Assembly (NCBI GenBank): GCA_021774075.1
Contig: JAJFJK010000207.1
Coordinates: forward strand, 1-41,368
Origin: Nitrosomonas sp.
Lineage (GTDB): Bacteria; Pseudomonadota; Gammaproteobacteria; Burkholderiales; Nitrosomonadaceae
Length of the DNA stretch: 41,368 nt
Direction: 5' to 3'
The notes beneath the pieces are model-generated. The model was not told the origin of the DNA, did not search any database, and saw nothing but the letters and a program-made list of their open reading frames with translations. Of this stretch, positions 17,217 to 26,560 are shown piece by piece (the first letter of the stretch is position 1; each line of letters opens with the position of its first letter). Both the position numbers and the translations under genes were made by a program.

Positions 17217-17993
17217 TTAGATTGCATTTTCATTCATGTTGTTAAGCAGTTGTAAGTCGACATAGGTTTTATCCGCTGTATTACCGGAGATTCTGGCAAA
17301 CGGTTTTCCGGGTTCGCCTAAATCAGACAAAACGGCCAGTGCGCCAGTGAAATCTTGTCGCTGTGTATAACCATTAATTGTAATAATTGTCGGGAGATCA
17401 GCTGCAAGTGCCGATTGCAGGCCATGCTCTGAGTCTTCTATGGCAATACATTGTTGTGCTTTTAGGTTGAGTTGATTAAGAACCCACTGGTAAATGTCGG
17501 GTGCCGGTTTTTTGTTTGGGACAATATCACCGGCACCGATGACTTCAAACCAGTCGATGGCGCTTTTACCTAAGGTTGATGTCAATAAAGCGGTGACATT
17601 TTGCGGGGTGGTGGTTGTGGCAATGGCAAGCCGGATTTTTTCACGACGCAATTCATCAATTAAGCGTGCAACACCCGGCCGAAGTGGAATTTTTCCTTGT
17701 CCTAGCAGTTTCTCCAAATGTTTGGTTTTGCATTTGTGTAAAGCGGCTATCCAGTCATGCAGATCGGCTTTGTTGCATTCTTGCGGTGCGTATTTTTGCA
17801 GGTAGTGGAGAATTCGTTCCTTACCACCGGTAACTTGTAGTAATTCGCCATACAATTGAATATCCCAATCCCAGGCGAGATTAAATTCTTTAAACGCGGC
17901 GTTGAATGCCAGGCGGTGGCCATCTTGTTCCGTATCGGCGAGTGTGCCGTCAACATCAAAAAGGACGGCTTGTAGTTTATTATTTTTGGACAT
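17217..17993 (-). CDS. HAD-family phosphatase, CbbY/Gph-like
   Basis: The 258-residue protein has HAD motif I FDVDGTLADTE at about 12-22, a cap domain, motif II (IATTTTPQN), the Lys region NKKPAPDIY and motif IV IEDSEHGL. It resembles CbbY-type sugar-phosphate phosphatases/phosphomutases; the substrate cannot be read from sequence. Its ATG overlaps the Sua5 stop by one base (TAATG) and it is followed 14 bp later by glpK, so the three are probably cotranscribed. Confidence 0.85.
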   Translation of the reverse strand: MSKNNKLQAVLFDVDGTLADTEQDGHRLAFNAAFKEFNLAWDWDIQLYGELLQVTGGKERILHYLQKYAPQECNKADLHDWIAALHKCKTKHLEKLLGQGKIPLRPGVARLIDELRREKIRLAIATTTTPQNVTALLTSTLGKSAIDWFEVIGAGDIVPNKKPAPDIYQWVLNQLNLKAQQCIAIEDSEHGLQSALAADLPTIITINGYTQRQDFTGALAVLSDLGEPGKPFARISGNTADKTYVDLQLLNNMNENAI

Positions 17994-19003
17994 TAATTTT
18001 GAGTATAGCTGGCGCGTTTCAATCGATCTGTAATAGCCAGCCAGGATGGGTCACTGGGTGGCACTTCAATTAGCAGTTGATCAAATGCTTGGTTATCAAA
18101 TTGACGCAGCACGGCGTACAGTTTTTTGCCATAGTTTACTGGATCAGAAGGCATTGCATAGTGTTGAATAAGCTGATTGGAAACATTCGCATGATGATGT
18201 TCAGAGTATGTAATCACAATGGTACGCAGTCCTTGTGCAGCCAATTCCTGTGCTGATGCCCATATATGCTCAGCAGGATAAATGGTTAATGGTGTTGTGG
18301 GTGCATAATGCGCAGGCAGAATACCGGATGTGCGTATTTTAATGTTTTTCTGGTCAACCAAAATTGCAGGTTTATCCAGGATTGCATCCAGTGCTGATAA
18401 TGGAATACCACCTGGTCTGAGCACCAGTGCAGTTTCATCGTCGAAACTGATAATCGTGCTTTCCAAACCAACCTCACAGGCACCACCATCTAAAATCATG
18501 CCGACCTGCTGCCCGAGTTCTTGTTGCACATGAGTCGCCGTGGTGGGGCTGATGCGTCCAAAACGATTGGCTGATGGCGCGGCTAAAGCTTTTTCAGCAC
18601 CAAGCGCATTAAGCAATGCCAACGCAACAGGATGGGCCGGTATGCGCAGACCAACGGTGTCTTGGTCGCCAGTCACAATATTAGGCACATGCGCACTGCG
18701 CCGTAAAATCAGGGTTAAGGGCCCCGGCCAAAAATGTTTTGCAAGTTTCCAAGCGGCGTTTGGTATCTCCTGCGCCCAATAGGATAATTGCGCGATATCG
18801 CCAAAATGAACAATGAGTGGGTGATTAATGGGGCGTTGCTTAATTTCGTATATTTGTCGTATTGCGCTTGGATTTGTCGCGTCAGCGCCCAGGCCATAGA
18901 CTGTTTCAGTTGGGAAAGCAACTGTGCCACCAGCTTCTAACAGTTTCACTGCAGTTGCAATCTGGTTATGTATTTCAGGCGTTATCACGACATTTGTTGG
19001 CAA
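17993..19003 (-). CDS. L-threonylcarbamoyladenylate synthase, long Sua5 form
   Basis: The 336-residue protein has a YrdC domain (FPTETVYGLGADA, IYEIKQRP, PLIVHF, FWPGPLTLIL, APSANRFGRISPT, LDGG, ESTIISF, LRPGGI) and a C-terminal Sua5 domain (HYAPTTPL). The enzyme makes threonylcarbamoyl-AMP for t6A37 modification of ANN-decoding tRNAs. It lies 34 bp downstream of the lytic transglycosylase and overlaps the HAD gene by 1 bp. Confidence 0.93.
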   Translation of the reverse strand: MPTNVVITPEIHNQIATAVKLLEAGGTVAFPTETVYGLGADATNPSAIRQIYEIKQRPINHPLIVHFGDIAQLSYWAQEIPNAAWKLAKHFWPGPLTLILRRSAHVPNIVTGDQDTVGLRIPAHPVALALLNALGAEKALAAPSANRFGRISPTTATHVQQELGQQVGMILDGGACEVGLESTIISFDDETALVLRPGGIPLSALDAILDKPAILVDQKNIKIRTSGILPAHYAPTTPLTIYPAEHIWASAQELAAQGLRTIVITYSEHHHANVSNQLIQHYAMPSDPVNYGKKLYAVLRQFDNQAFDQLLIEVPPSDPSWLAITDRLKRASYTQN

Positions 19004-19037
19004 GGATCAGGCGGTGTGGGTTATTAAACTAAGACGT

Positions 19038-20303
19038 TTAATTAGGGGCCGCTTCACGAATAATGGCCAGCAAATCAACATCCAGGTGTCCATCAGCAAT
19101 ACGTTGTGTGTTCTCTTGAAAACGCGTGATTGCTTGGCGTGTTTTTGATCCCATAATGCCATCAGCCGGGCCTGCATCAATACCCAATGCAGATAAATCC
19201 TGTTGTAGTTGACGCACTTGTTCTCGTGAAATTCTGTTCTCGTCAGCAGATGGGTGACGTTGTAATGCGGCTGCGCCAGCAATTCGGTCTGCCAAATGCC
19301 CAACAGACAGTGCATAAAACTCCGAACGGTTCCAACGCATGATGATATGGAAGTTCTTGGTAATCAGAAAAGCTGGCCCTTGATAACCGGCAGGCACCAA
19401 TAAGGATAGTTGATGTTCAGGATATAAACTGTGTTCAGTGACTATGGTGATACCAAGTTTAGCCCACTCGTCCAGGCTAAGGGTTTTATTTCTACCAGCC
19501 AACGCATAATTAAAATCATCAGGAACAAGAACTTCAAATCCCCAGTCCAGGCCGCGAACCCAACCCAATTGCTGTAGAAAATTTGCGCCTGATACCATGG
19601 CATCAGGAATGCTGCCCCATAAATCACGGCGACCGTCGCCATCAGCATCCTTGGCATAGCGCAGAAACGTAGACGGCATAAATTGCATATGGCCCATAGC
19701 ACCTGCCCACGAGCCAACCATACGATCTGGTGAAATATCACCGGCATCAAGAATACGCATGGCATTCAATAATTCTTGTGTGAAAAATTTGCTGCGACGC
19801 GCATCACAAGCAAGCGTGGCCAATGAATCGGGTACGGACCAATCACCAAAGTAACCGCCGTAATTCGTTTCGAGACCCCAGAATGAAACCAAGTATTTTG
19901 CTGAAACACCAGTATTTTGCTGAATTTGATCTAGCAACGCCTGATGTTCACTCAATAATTCCCGACCACGCTGGATACGGTGATCGCTGACACGGACATT
20001 AAAGTAACGCGCAAATGTCTGTGTGAACTCGGGTTGCTGACGATCAAGCTCAATAATGCGTTGAATATGTTTAACGTTGCCTAATACTTGATCCACGGTA
20101 TTTTCTGAGATGCCTTCATTGCGAGCTTTCGCTTGCAAGCCGACAACGCATGTCCCAAAGTGGCTGCTTTCAGCGTGGCCTGTGCCAATAAAGCTGAGGT
20201 TGTTGATCATCAGTGCGATACATACAACAAACCAGTATTTTAGTTTGTGAATACATCCCGTTTGTTGTTGCGTGTGTACTGGATAAATTGCAAGCTCAGG
20301 CAT
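19038..20303 (-). CDS. Lytic murein transglycosylase, MltB type with peptidoglycan-binding domain
   Basis: The 421-residue protein has a hydrophobic export segment at about 22-43 and an SLT_2/MltB catalytic domain with Glu145 in FWGLETNYGG. GSWAGAMGHMQFMPSTF and DGDGRRDLWGSIPDA follow. A C-terminal PG_binding_1 repeat occupies about 360-415 (LSALGIDAGPADGIMGSKTR). It cleaves the beta-1,4 bond between MurNAc and GlcNAc. There is no clear lipobox, so it may be periplasmic or membrane-anchored. It starts 2 bp after the fur stop, an unusual linkage for fur. Confidence 0.9.
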   Translation of the reverse strand: MPELAIYPVHTQQQTGCIHKLKYWFVVCIALMINNLSFIGTGHAESSHFGTCVVGLQAKARNEGISENTVDQVLGNVKHIQRIIELDRQQPEFTQTFARYFNVRVSDHRIQRGRELLSEHQALLDQIQQNTGVSAKYLVSFWGLETNYGGYFGDWSVPDSLATLACDARRSKFFTQELLNAMRILDAGDISPDRMVGSWAGAMGHMQFMPSTFLRYAKDADGDGRRDLWGSIPDAMVSGANFLQQLGWVRGLDWGFEVLVPDDFNYALAGRNKTLSLDEWAKLGITIVTEHSLYPEHQLSLLVPAGYQGPAFLITKNFHIIMRWNRSEFYALSVGHLADRIAGAAALQRHPSADENRISREQVRQLQQDLSALGIDAGPADGIMGSKTRQAITRFQENTQRIADGHLDVDLLAIIREAAPN

Positions 20304-20305
20304 TG

Positions 20306-20746
20306 TTATTTTTTATGTGGACATTTAGGTTTAATACAGTCAGCGTATAATGATAATGAATGTTCCTGTAGCGTGAAACCGCGATCTTTTGCAATGGCGA
20401 GTTGGCGTTTTTCAATTTCCGCATCATAGAATTCTTCTACGCGACCGCATTGTAAGCATACCAAGTGATCATGATGGCCATCACTTTTGAGTTCAAAAAC
20501 AGCTTTGCCGCTTTCAAAGTGGTGTCGTTCAAGTAAACCCGCTTGCTCAAACTGAGTCAGGACGCGGTAGACTGTCGCCAGGCCGATGTCATCACCTTCA
20601 TGAATGAGTTCCTTATAAACATCTTCGGCGGAAAGGTGGCGCACACTGCTTTGTTCAAATAAATTTAATATCTTAAGCCGTGGCAGGGTGGTTTTGAGAC
20701 CAATGGTTTTAAGATCAATGCTTTTCAGGTCGCCAGTATTGCTCAT
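20306..20746 (-). CDS. fur: Ferric uptake regulator Fur
   Basis: The 146-residue winged-helix repressor has the DNA-binding part [18 protein letters not shown] (about 55-72). The metal-binding [10 protein letters not shown] lies at 91-100 and the second cysteine pair is C137/C142. The N-terminus is about 10 residues longer than usual and contains the near-repeat [14 protein letters not shown]. Fur represses iron-uptake genes with Fe(II). It is divergent from bamE across 53 bp, an arrangement common in proteobacteria. Confidence 0.96.
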   Translation of the reverse strand: MSNTGDLKSIDLKTIGLKTTLPRLKILNLFEQSSVRHLSAEDVYKELIHEGDDIGLATVYRVLTQFEQAGLLERHHFESGKAVFELKSDGHHDHLVCLQCGRVEEFYDAEIEKRQLAIAKDRGFTLQEHSLSLYADCIKPKCPHKK

Positions 20747-20799
20747 GGTAATCTCTGTCCGCTAAAATATTTACTGTATCATATAGTGTTGGGTTTGCT

Positions 20800-21297
20800 T
20801 TGAAAACAAATAATATCAAGATTAAAAAAATGATTGTGAAAATATTCGTATTGTTTGTTATTTTTCAGTTGGCTGGGTGTTCACTTCTTCCTGATTTTCT
20901 ATATCGAATAGATGTACAACAAGGTAATGTTGTGACGCAGGAAATGGTTGAGACATTGAGGCCAGGTATGACGAAAGCTCAAGTGCGTTTTGTGATGGGC
21001 TCGCCGCTGATTGTAGATGCTTTTCGTGAAAACCGTTGGGATTATGTATATTTGCAACGTGAAAAAGGTGACTTGGTTGAGCAAATGCGCTTAACTATTT
21101 TTTTTGAAGATGAGCGATTAGTCCGTATTGAAAATTTTATGCCCTTTTCAATTGATATACCGGAACCAGAGCCAGAGCCAGTGCCAGAACCGGAACCAGA
21201 GCTAGAAGAAGAAACAGAACCAGAAGTTGAAGCAGAACAAGAACCAATCGAATCCGAAATTGAGCAAGAAATGACTCAACCCGAAGCGGAAGAATAA
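20800..21297 (+). CDS. bamE: BamE outer-membrane assembly lipoprotein with acidic tail
   Basis: The frame opens with TTG at 20800; an ATG at 20830 gives [17 protein letters not shown], a complete lipoprotein signal with lipobox LAGC, so either start yields the same mature protein. The BamE/SmpA core includes [35 protein letters not shown] and [14 protein letters not shown]. It is a subunit of the BAM beta-barrel assembly machine. After the core comes an unusual tail of about 45 residues made almost only of Glu, Pro and a few Val/Thr ([17 protein letters not shown]). Element B copy 3 starts 25 bp past the stop. Confidence 0.9.
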   Translation: MKTNNIKIKKMIVKIFVLFVIFQLAGCSLLPDFLYRIDVQQGNVVTQEMVETLRPGMTKAQVRFVMGSPLIVDAFRENRWDYVYLQREKGDLVEQMRLTIFFEDERLVRIENFMPFSIDIPEPEPEPVPEPEPELEEETEPEVEAEQEPIESEIEQEMTQPEAEE

Positions 21298-21322
21298 TTT
21301 AGAGAAGCACTGATTAATTATA

Positions 21323-22312
<990 letters not shown>

Positions 22313-22313
<1 letters not shown>

Positions 22314-22697
22314 GGGCATCTCTAAAAATCCAGATTTCATCCCAAATACTGCGTTGCGGAAAAGTTTCTTGCTTACATATCAATCATATGCCGCGCTACA
22401 AAATTTTTCCGCGCCTTGTATTTGGGCGAACTCTAGCCTGAATATTGCACCAGTGCGTTAGATTTTGGCCTGTAATAGTTATGTCTATTGGTTCTTAGTG
22501 ATTTCTGCGAAAATACAGTTTGTACTTAAGGCTCACTTGATGGTTTTTAACTTGCCCTGTTTTGAATTGAACGTACATGCTCTCTACGCCGCAGAATAAC
22601 TGCGTCTTCGGTCGCGAGCACGTTCAATTCAAAACAGTTCGGCGTTTAAATTCCACCAACTAGTGCAATATTCAGGCTAAATTTTTAGAAGCACCCT
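22313..22697. repeat. Miniature element family B, copy 4, interrupted by element C
   Basis: The left part is 22313-22435 and the right part 22678-22697. Joined, they rebuild a standard B element (AGGGCATCTCTAAAAATCC... ending AATTTTTAGAAGCACCCT) flanked by TA. The interruption sits inside the right terminal repeat. Confidence 0.85.
22436..22677. mobile_element. Miniature inverted-repeat element, family C, nested in B
   Basis: This 242-bp element has 18-bp ends GCCTGAATATTGCACCAG and (complement) GCCTGAATATTGCACTAG, with one mismatch, flanked by TA on both sides (22434-22435 and 22678-22679). Inside, CTGTTTTGAATTGAACGT (22557-22574) is perfectly mirrored at 22620-22637, with a CGCAG/CTGCG hairpin between. 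There is no coding frame. A diverged copy is at 26416-26560 and a single end at 39470-39487. The parent transposase family is not identified. Confidence 0.8.
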
Positions 22698-22727
22698 TAA
22701 TTTCTTTTTGATGCAATACCTTTCAAT

Positions 22728-23531
22728 ATGGCAACTTACGCAATTGGTGATTTACAAGGTTGTTATCCGTCCTTCCAGCAACTGCTTGAATTGATCCAAT
22801 TTAACCCCCGCGAGGACAAATTATGGCTGGTTGGCGATATTGTCAATCGCGGGCCGGATTCGTTGTCACTATTACGTTATGTCAAACAAGCCGGTGACGC
22901 GGTAGTTATGGTGCTTGGTAATCATGATTTGCATCTCCTAATGGTGGCTGCGGGACTCGCCAAAAACCGTCGCGGCGACACTATTCAAGCTATTTTGGAT
23001 GCACCGGATTGCAATGATTTAATGTTTTGGTTGCGGCATCAGAAACTGTTTTATTCCGATGGTGATTATGCCATGGTGCATGCCGGTTTATTGCCCGGTT
23101 GGTCTATTGAAAAAGCCAGCCAATTAGCGCAAGAAGTCGAAAAAGCGCTACAACAGAGTAACTATCAGGAAACATTTTCCGAAATATATGGGAATGAACC
23201 CAATTATTGGCGTGATGACTGGATGGGTTATGAACGTCTGCGTGTCATTATTAATGCCATGACGCGTATGCGTGTCTGTTCCGTAGCGGGGCATATGAGT
23301 TTTGCATTCAAAGGGGATATGGCGGCTATTCCAGCGGGTTATTTGCCATGGTTTAACATACCTGAGCGGGCCAGTCAGAATGCCACCATTGTTTGCGGTC
23401 ATTGGTCTGCACTGGGGCTGCATGTAACGGATAATCTGATTGCTTTGGATAGTGGCTGTGTATGGGGTGGTCAATTGACCGCTATACGTTTAGAGGATCG
23501 GAAAGTTTTTCAGATTCCCTGTGCGGGATAG
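22728..23531 (+). CDS. apaH: Bis(5'-nucleosyl)-tetraphosphatase, symmetrical
   Basis: The 267-residue metallophosphatase hydrolyses Ap4A to two ADP. Motifs are IGDLQGCY, WLVGDIVNRGPDSL, VLGNHDLHLL, MVHAGLLPGW, GHWSALGL and LDSGCVWGGQLTA, in order. The C-terminus (VFQIPC) is typical, so the gene is complete although its last 50 bp overlap the convergent acyltransferase gene. The start has no strong Shine-Dalgarno sequence; a B element right end lies about 30 bp upstream. Confidence 0.95.
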   Translation: MATYAIGDLQGCYPSFQQLLELIQFNPREDKLWLVGDIVNRGPDSLSLLRYVKQAGDAVVMVLGNHDLHLLMVAAGLAKNRRGDTIQAILDAPDCNDLMFWLRHQKLFYSDGDYAMVHAGLLPGWSIEKASQLAQEVEKALQQSNYQETFSEIYGNEPNYWRDDWMGYERLRVIINAMTRMRVCSVAGHMSFAFKGDMAAIPAGYLPWFNIPERASQNATIVCGHWSALGLHVTDNLIALDSGCVWGGQLTAIRLEDRKVFQIPCAG

Positions 23532-24276
23532 GCAGTGAAAGTGCGTTAGCAATCGCCTGTTCGGATAAACGTGCCAATTCCCGTCGGTTTTTCTCACCAC
23601 ATTGAATGGGATCATTAAAAGTTAATTGCACATCAATCCGTGGCTGACGCAATATTTGTTTTAGTGACAATACCAACGATGGATCAATATAAGCCGCTTC
23701 CTGGCATATTTCCCCCGCCGTATTGCAATAACGAATAGCCACTGGATACAGTAAAGCATCTACACTGACAGCAGATTGCAACAATGAGGCATGAAAATGA
23801 TTAAGCTTGGTGCCTGAGCTGGTCGTGCCTTCCGGGAATACGGTTACACGTTCACCGTTGACTATCAGTTCACTGATATCTTGATTGATGCGTAGCGTAT
23901 CACTGCGTTTCGCACGTTCTATAAACAACGTTCCGGTGTTGCGACTGAGCAAGCCCAATACCGGCCAGCCATTAATTTCGGATTTGGCAACAAAGCGTGT
24001 CGGGCAGGCAGCCATCATGACGCATATATCCAACCAAGAAACATGATTGGCAGCGAACAGCACGCGTGGCACGTCAACGCCAGGTGGTTCTCCGTTGCAA
24101 TATAATTGGATGTTGAGCGATTTGAGTAAGCCTTTGGCCCAATGTTGCATCATGCGTCGTTGAATTGGGCGCGAGAAATACGGATAGACTGTGGATTGTA
24201 AAAGGCCCGAAACAACATGCAATAGCAAGCGGATTAAGCGAAAAATTCTTATCGGTTGACGGGTGGTTTTTTGCAT
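23482..24276 (-). CDS. 1-acyl-sn-glycerol-3-phosphate acyltransferase family (PlsC-like)
   Basis: From the ATG at 24276 the protein has 264 residues; an upstream TTG at 24300 is less likely. It shows the acyltransferase HX4D motif as NHVSWLDI (His78, Asp83), FIERAKR, the FPEGTTSSGT block and a YPVAIRY segment. A hydrophobic N-terminal segment (about 12-30) would anchor it in the inner membrane. It probably acylates lysophosphatidate or a related lysolipid. Its 3' end overlaps apaH by 50 bp on the opposite strand. Confidence 0.87.
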   Translation of the reverse strand: MQKTTRQPIRIFRLIRLLLHVVSGLLQSTVYPYFSRPIQRRMMQHWAKGLLKSLNIQLYCNGEPPGVDVPRVLFAANHVSWLDICVMMAACPTRFVAKSEINGWPVLGLLSRNTGTLFIERAKRSDTLRINQDISELIVNGERVTVFPEGTTSSGTKLNHFHASLLQSAVSVDALLYPVAIRYCNTAGEICQEAAYIDPSLVLSLKQILRQPRIDVQLTFNDPIQCGEKNRRELARLSEQAIANALSLPIPHRESEKLSDPLNV

Positions 24277-24300
24277 AAAAATTTCAGTTTCATAGAGCAA

Positions 24301-24515
24301 AAATATGGGCTAATAATGTGCCATCTTTAGCCTGTTTTTTGACCGGGTGTGTACTTAAGGAACCGCTGGTTAAATCATAAGCGCCCACAAACCAATACCT
24401 GACGGCTATAACATTCTATCGTATCGTTGCAATTTTTGGCAATTACTCGCTATTGCCTGCAATGTGCCTCTTAATATAAAAGATTTTGTCCCTTCCTCTA
24501 TTTAGCTCAGAATGA
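24301..24515. other. Non-coding stretch upstream of plsC-like gene
   Basis: AT-rich sequence presumably contains the promoter of the acyltransferase gene. A small perfect hairpin GGCAAT/ATTGCC lies at 24438-24457. I see no intact gene. Confidence 0.4.
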
Positions 24516-24767
24516 ATCAGTGATTGCATAATCCTAAATTCCTTGGTTGACCGCCCGGATGAATGGCTGAAACAATTTCTCACGGCTGTCCAATTTGGTG
24601 ACACGAAAGCTATGCTGATACTCACTGATACACTAGCTGCAAAACATGCAAAGACTTAAGCCAAATTGAATTACCATATCGAGGAGTTTCAATTTTTAGA
24701 TATGATCAAGATCATTGAAAAAAATACCATCGACTACAAGCAGTTGAATATTAAACCACTCGACTGA
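24516..24767 (+). pseudogene. Decayed C-terminal tail, possibly of a hybrid sensor kinase
   Basis: One frame reads ...LVDRPDEWLKQFLTAVQFGD and onward to HAKT, then a TAA (24657-24659). In the same frame it continues AKLNYHIEEFQFLDMIKIIE and onward to a final TGA at 24765-24767. No start codon or upstream domain is present. The pattern W(L/I).......GD...ML.L...L followed by (F/H)..F....MI.I.E resembles the last 60-70 residues of hybrid histidine kinases after the receiver. It looks like a fragment with a nonsense mutation. The family call is tentative, but the open frame on both sides of one stop is directly seen. Confidence 0.4.
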
Positions 24768-24865
24768 TTCGTGATTTCAAGACACTCGCAGACGGAAGGT
24801 ATGGAAACAGATTGGCAACGCTTAACGAAGATCGAGTCAGTTCTTTATTCAGCCGGGATTGTACG

Positions 24866-26257
24866 ATGACGCATTTTTTTTGTTCGGCCCGATTGCTAAC
24901 AGCGCTTGCCTTTGCGTTCACAGCACTCGCCAGTGCTAATCTCTACGCGGGATGGACGCTGAACGAAGCCATGATTCCGCAAGGTTTTTCGCTCGAGATC
25001 AACCATCGAACCCGATACGAATTTCTGAGCGACGAGTTCAGAACCGGTCAAGCTGGGGAAACCGACGTGGTGGTGTTCCGCACACTGGCGCACGGAAGAA
25101 TGAAATTACCCTTTGGCTTAACTGCGGGTGCCGAATTTCAGGATTCACGAGCCGGATTAAACGCTAATACGCAGCTCAATACCATGATCGTCAATTCAGT
25201 CGAACTGTTGCGCGCCTATCTCGAGCTGGACCGACCAGATACCGCCGGAGGTAATCTGGTTGCGCGAGCGGGGCGAATGACAATGAATGTTGGGGGGCGT
25301 CGATTTGTCGCGCGCAATCAATTTAGAAACACGATCAACAGCTTCACCGGAATGGATATCCAGTGGCAAGACAACCACAGTCACAGCCACAACGGACTGA
25401 GCCTGCGTGGATTCTGGACCATGCCTGTTTTCCGTCTGCCAGAAACACGCGAGAAACAGCTAGAAAACGACATCGTTTTTGATGACGAGCGTTTCGGTCT
25501 GCAATTTTGGGGATTCTTCGCGGCCCGAGATATTCCCGTCGTAGGGCGTGGTGAGTTGTATATGTTCGGCCTGCATGAGCGAGACGCAGCGAATCGACCC
25601 ACGCGCAACCGACAACTCATTACCCCGGGATTTCGGTTTTTTCAAGGACCCGTTTCCGCACGTTTTGATTATGAGCTCGAAACTGCATTTCAATTTGGCC
25701 GGTCGCGCTCGTCGATAACGAGTGTGAAAGCGCTCGATCATTATGCCCATTTCCATCACCTGACGTTGGGTTATACCTTCAACCTGCCTTGGTCACCACG
25801 CATTGCTCTAAAATATGATTACGCGAGTGGTGACGATAATCCTAACGACAGCACAAATCAGCGTTTTGATCCACTATTTGGCGCGCGTCGATTTGAATAT
25901 GGGCCAACCAGTATTTTCGGCACGATTGCACGTGCGAATATTCACACCCCGGGTTTTCGCGTCGAGGTAAAGCCGCATTCACGTATGACCTCGTTCATCG
26001 CCTATCGCGCATTTTGGCTTGCATCCGACCGTGACGCGTGGACAACATCAGGCGTAAGAGATCCTGATGGTCGGTCAGGGCACTTCATCGGTTCCCAATT
26101 TGAGATTCGGGTTCGTTGGCAATTGCTTCCGGGAAACGTAATATTAGAGTCTGGATACGCACACCTCTTTGCGGGCGAGTTTATTGACAACGCGCCTAAT
26201 TCTAATCGTCAGGGCGATTCAGACTATGCCTATACACAGATTACAGTAAATTTCTAG
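24866..26257 (+). CDS. Alginate-export-type outer membrane beta-barrel protein
   Basis: The open frame starts at 24812 with TTG, but the ATG at 24866 begins an evident signal peptide (MTHFFCSARLLTALAFAFTA through LYAG), giving 463 residues. The mature part has alternating amphipathic strands, NHRTRYEFL near its start, repeated aromatic strand ends and a C-terminal Phe (ITVNF). This is typical of 18-strand barrels of the Alginate_exp (AlgE-like) family. KYDYASGDDNPND and FDPLFGARRFEYGP are characteristic for that family. Codons look richer in C and G than neighbouring genes, and its flanks carry a decayed gene and mobile-element ends, so acquisition by transfer is possible. The substrate is unknown. 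Confidence 0.75.
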   Translation: MTHFFCSARLLTALAFAFTALASANLYAGWTLNEAMIPQGFSLEINHRTRYEFLSDEFRTGQAGETDVVVFRTLAHGRMKLPFGLTAGAEFQDSRAGLNANTQLNTMIVNSVELLRAYLELDRPDTAGGNLVARAGRMTMNVGGRRFVARNQFRNTINSFTGMDIQWQDNHSHSHNGLSLRGFWTMPVFRLPETREKQLENDIVFDDERFGLQFWGFFAARDIPVVGRGELYMFGLHERDAANRPTRNRQLITPGFRFFQGPVSARFDYELETAFQFGRSRSSITSVKALDHYAHFHHLTLGYTFNLPWSPRIALKYDYASGDDNPNDSTNQRFDPLFGARRFEYGPTSIFGTIARANIHTPGFRVEVKPHSRMTSFIAYRAFWLASDRDAWTTSGVRDPDGRSGHFIGSQFEIRVRWQLLPGNVILESGYAHLFAGEFIDNAPNSNRQGDSDYAYTQITVNF

Positions 26258-26261
26258 CACC

Positions 26262-26275
26262 AGTACTCCTTCAAC
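26262..26275. repeat. Partial end of element A
   Basis: AGTACTCCTTCAAC is identical to 14 bases of the 29-bp end of element A (10902-10915), followed by AAGATAACTT, a weaker match. It begins 4 bp after the porin stop. No second end is seen nearby. Confidence 0.5.
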
Positions 26276-26415
26276 AAGATAACTTATTGAGGGCTATGAT
26301 AATGAAAAAGTGGTGCGTGGTGAAATTGACATCTGAAGAGTGAAGTGGTCAAGAAAACTATTATATTTTTAAGAGAATTTTCAATGTAACTATTCAGCAT
26401 AAAAAAACACTTATT

Positions 26416-26560
26416 CTGAATATTGCACCAGTTGCTGGAATTTAAACGTCGAGCTCATTTGAATTAAGCGTGCTCGCGACCGGAGACGCAGTGATTCTAG
26501 AAGCCCATGGGCCATAGTGGCTGCAGGCCAGAATATAACGTTCTGGTGGAATATTCAGGC
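26416..26560. repeat. Diverged, shortened copy of element C
   Basis: The ends are CTGAATATTGCACCAG and (complement) GCCTGAATATTCCACCAG. The interior segment GGAATTTAAACGTCGAGCTC through GACGCAGTGATTCT matches the complement of the right half of the element at 22436-22677. The copy is about 145 bp and lacks the partner arm of the 18-bp internal hairpin, so it is an internally deleted relative in opposite orientation. Confidence 0.65.

Noticed and set aside
24690..24720. Fur box near ATGATCAAGATCATTG
   Set aside because: It lies inside the decayed coding fragment and is only a short palindrome; it is not placed before a gene start.
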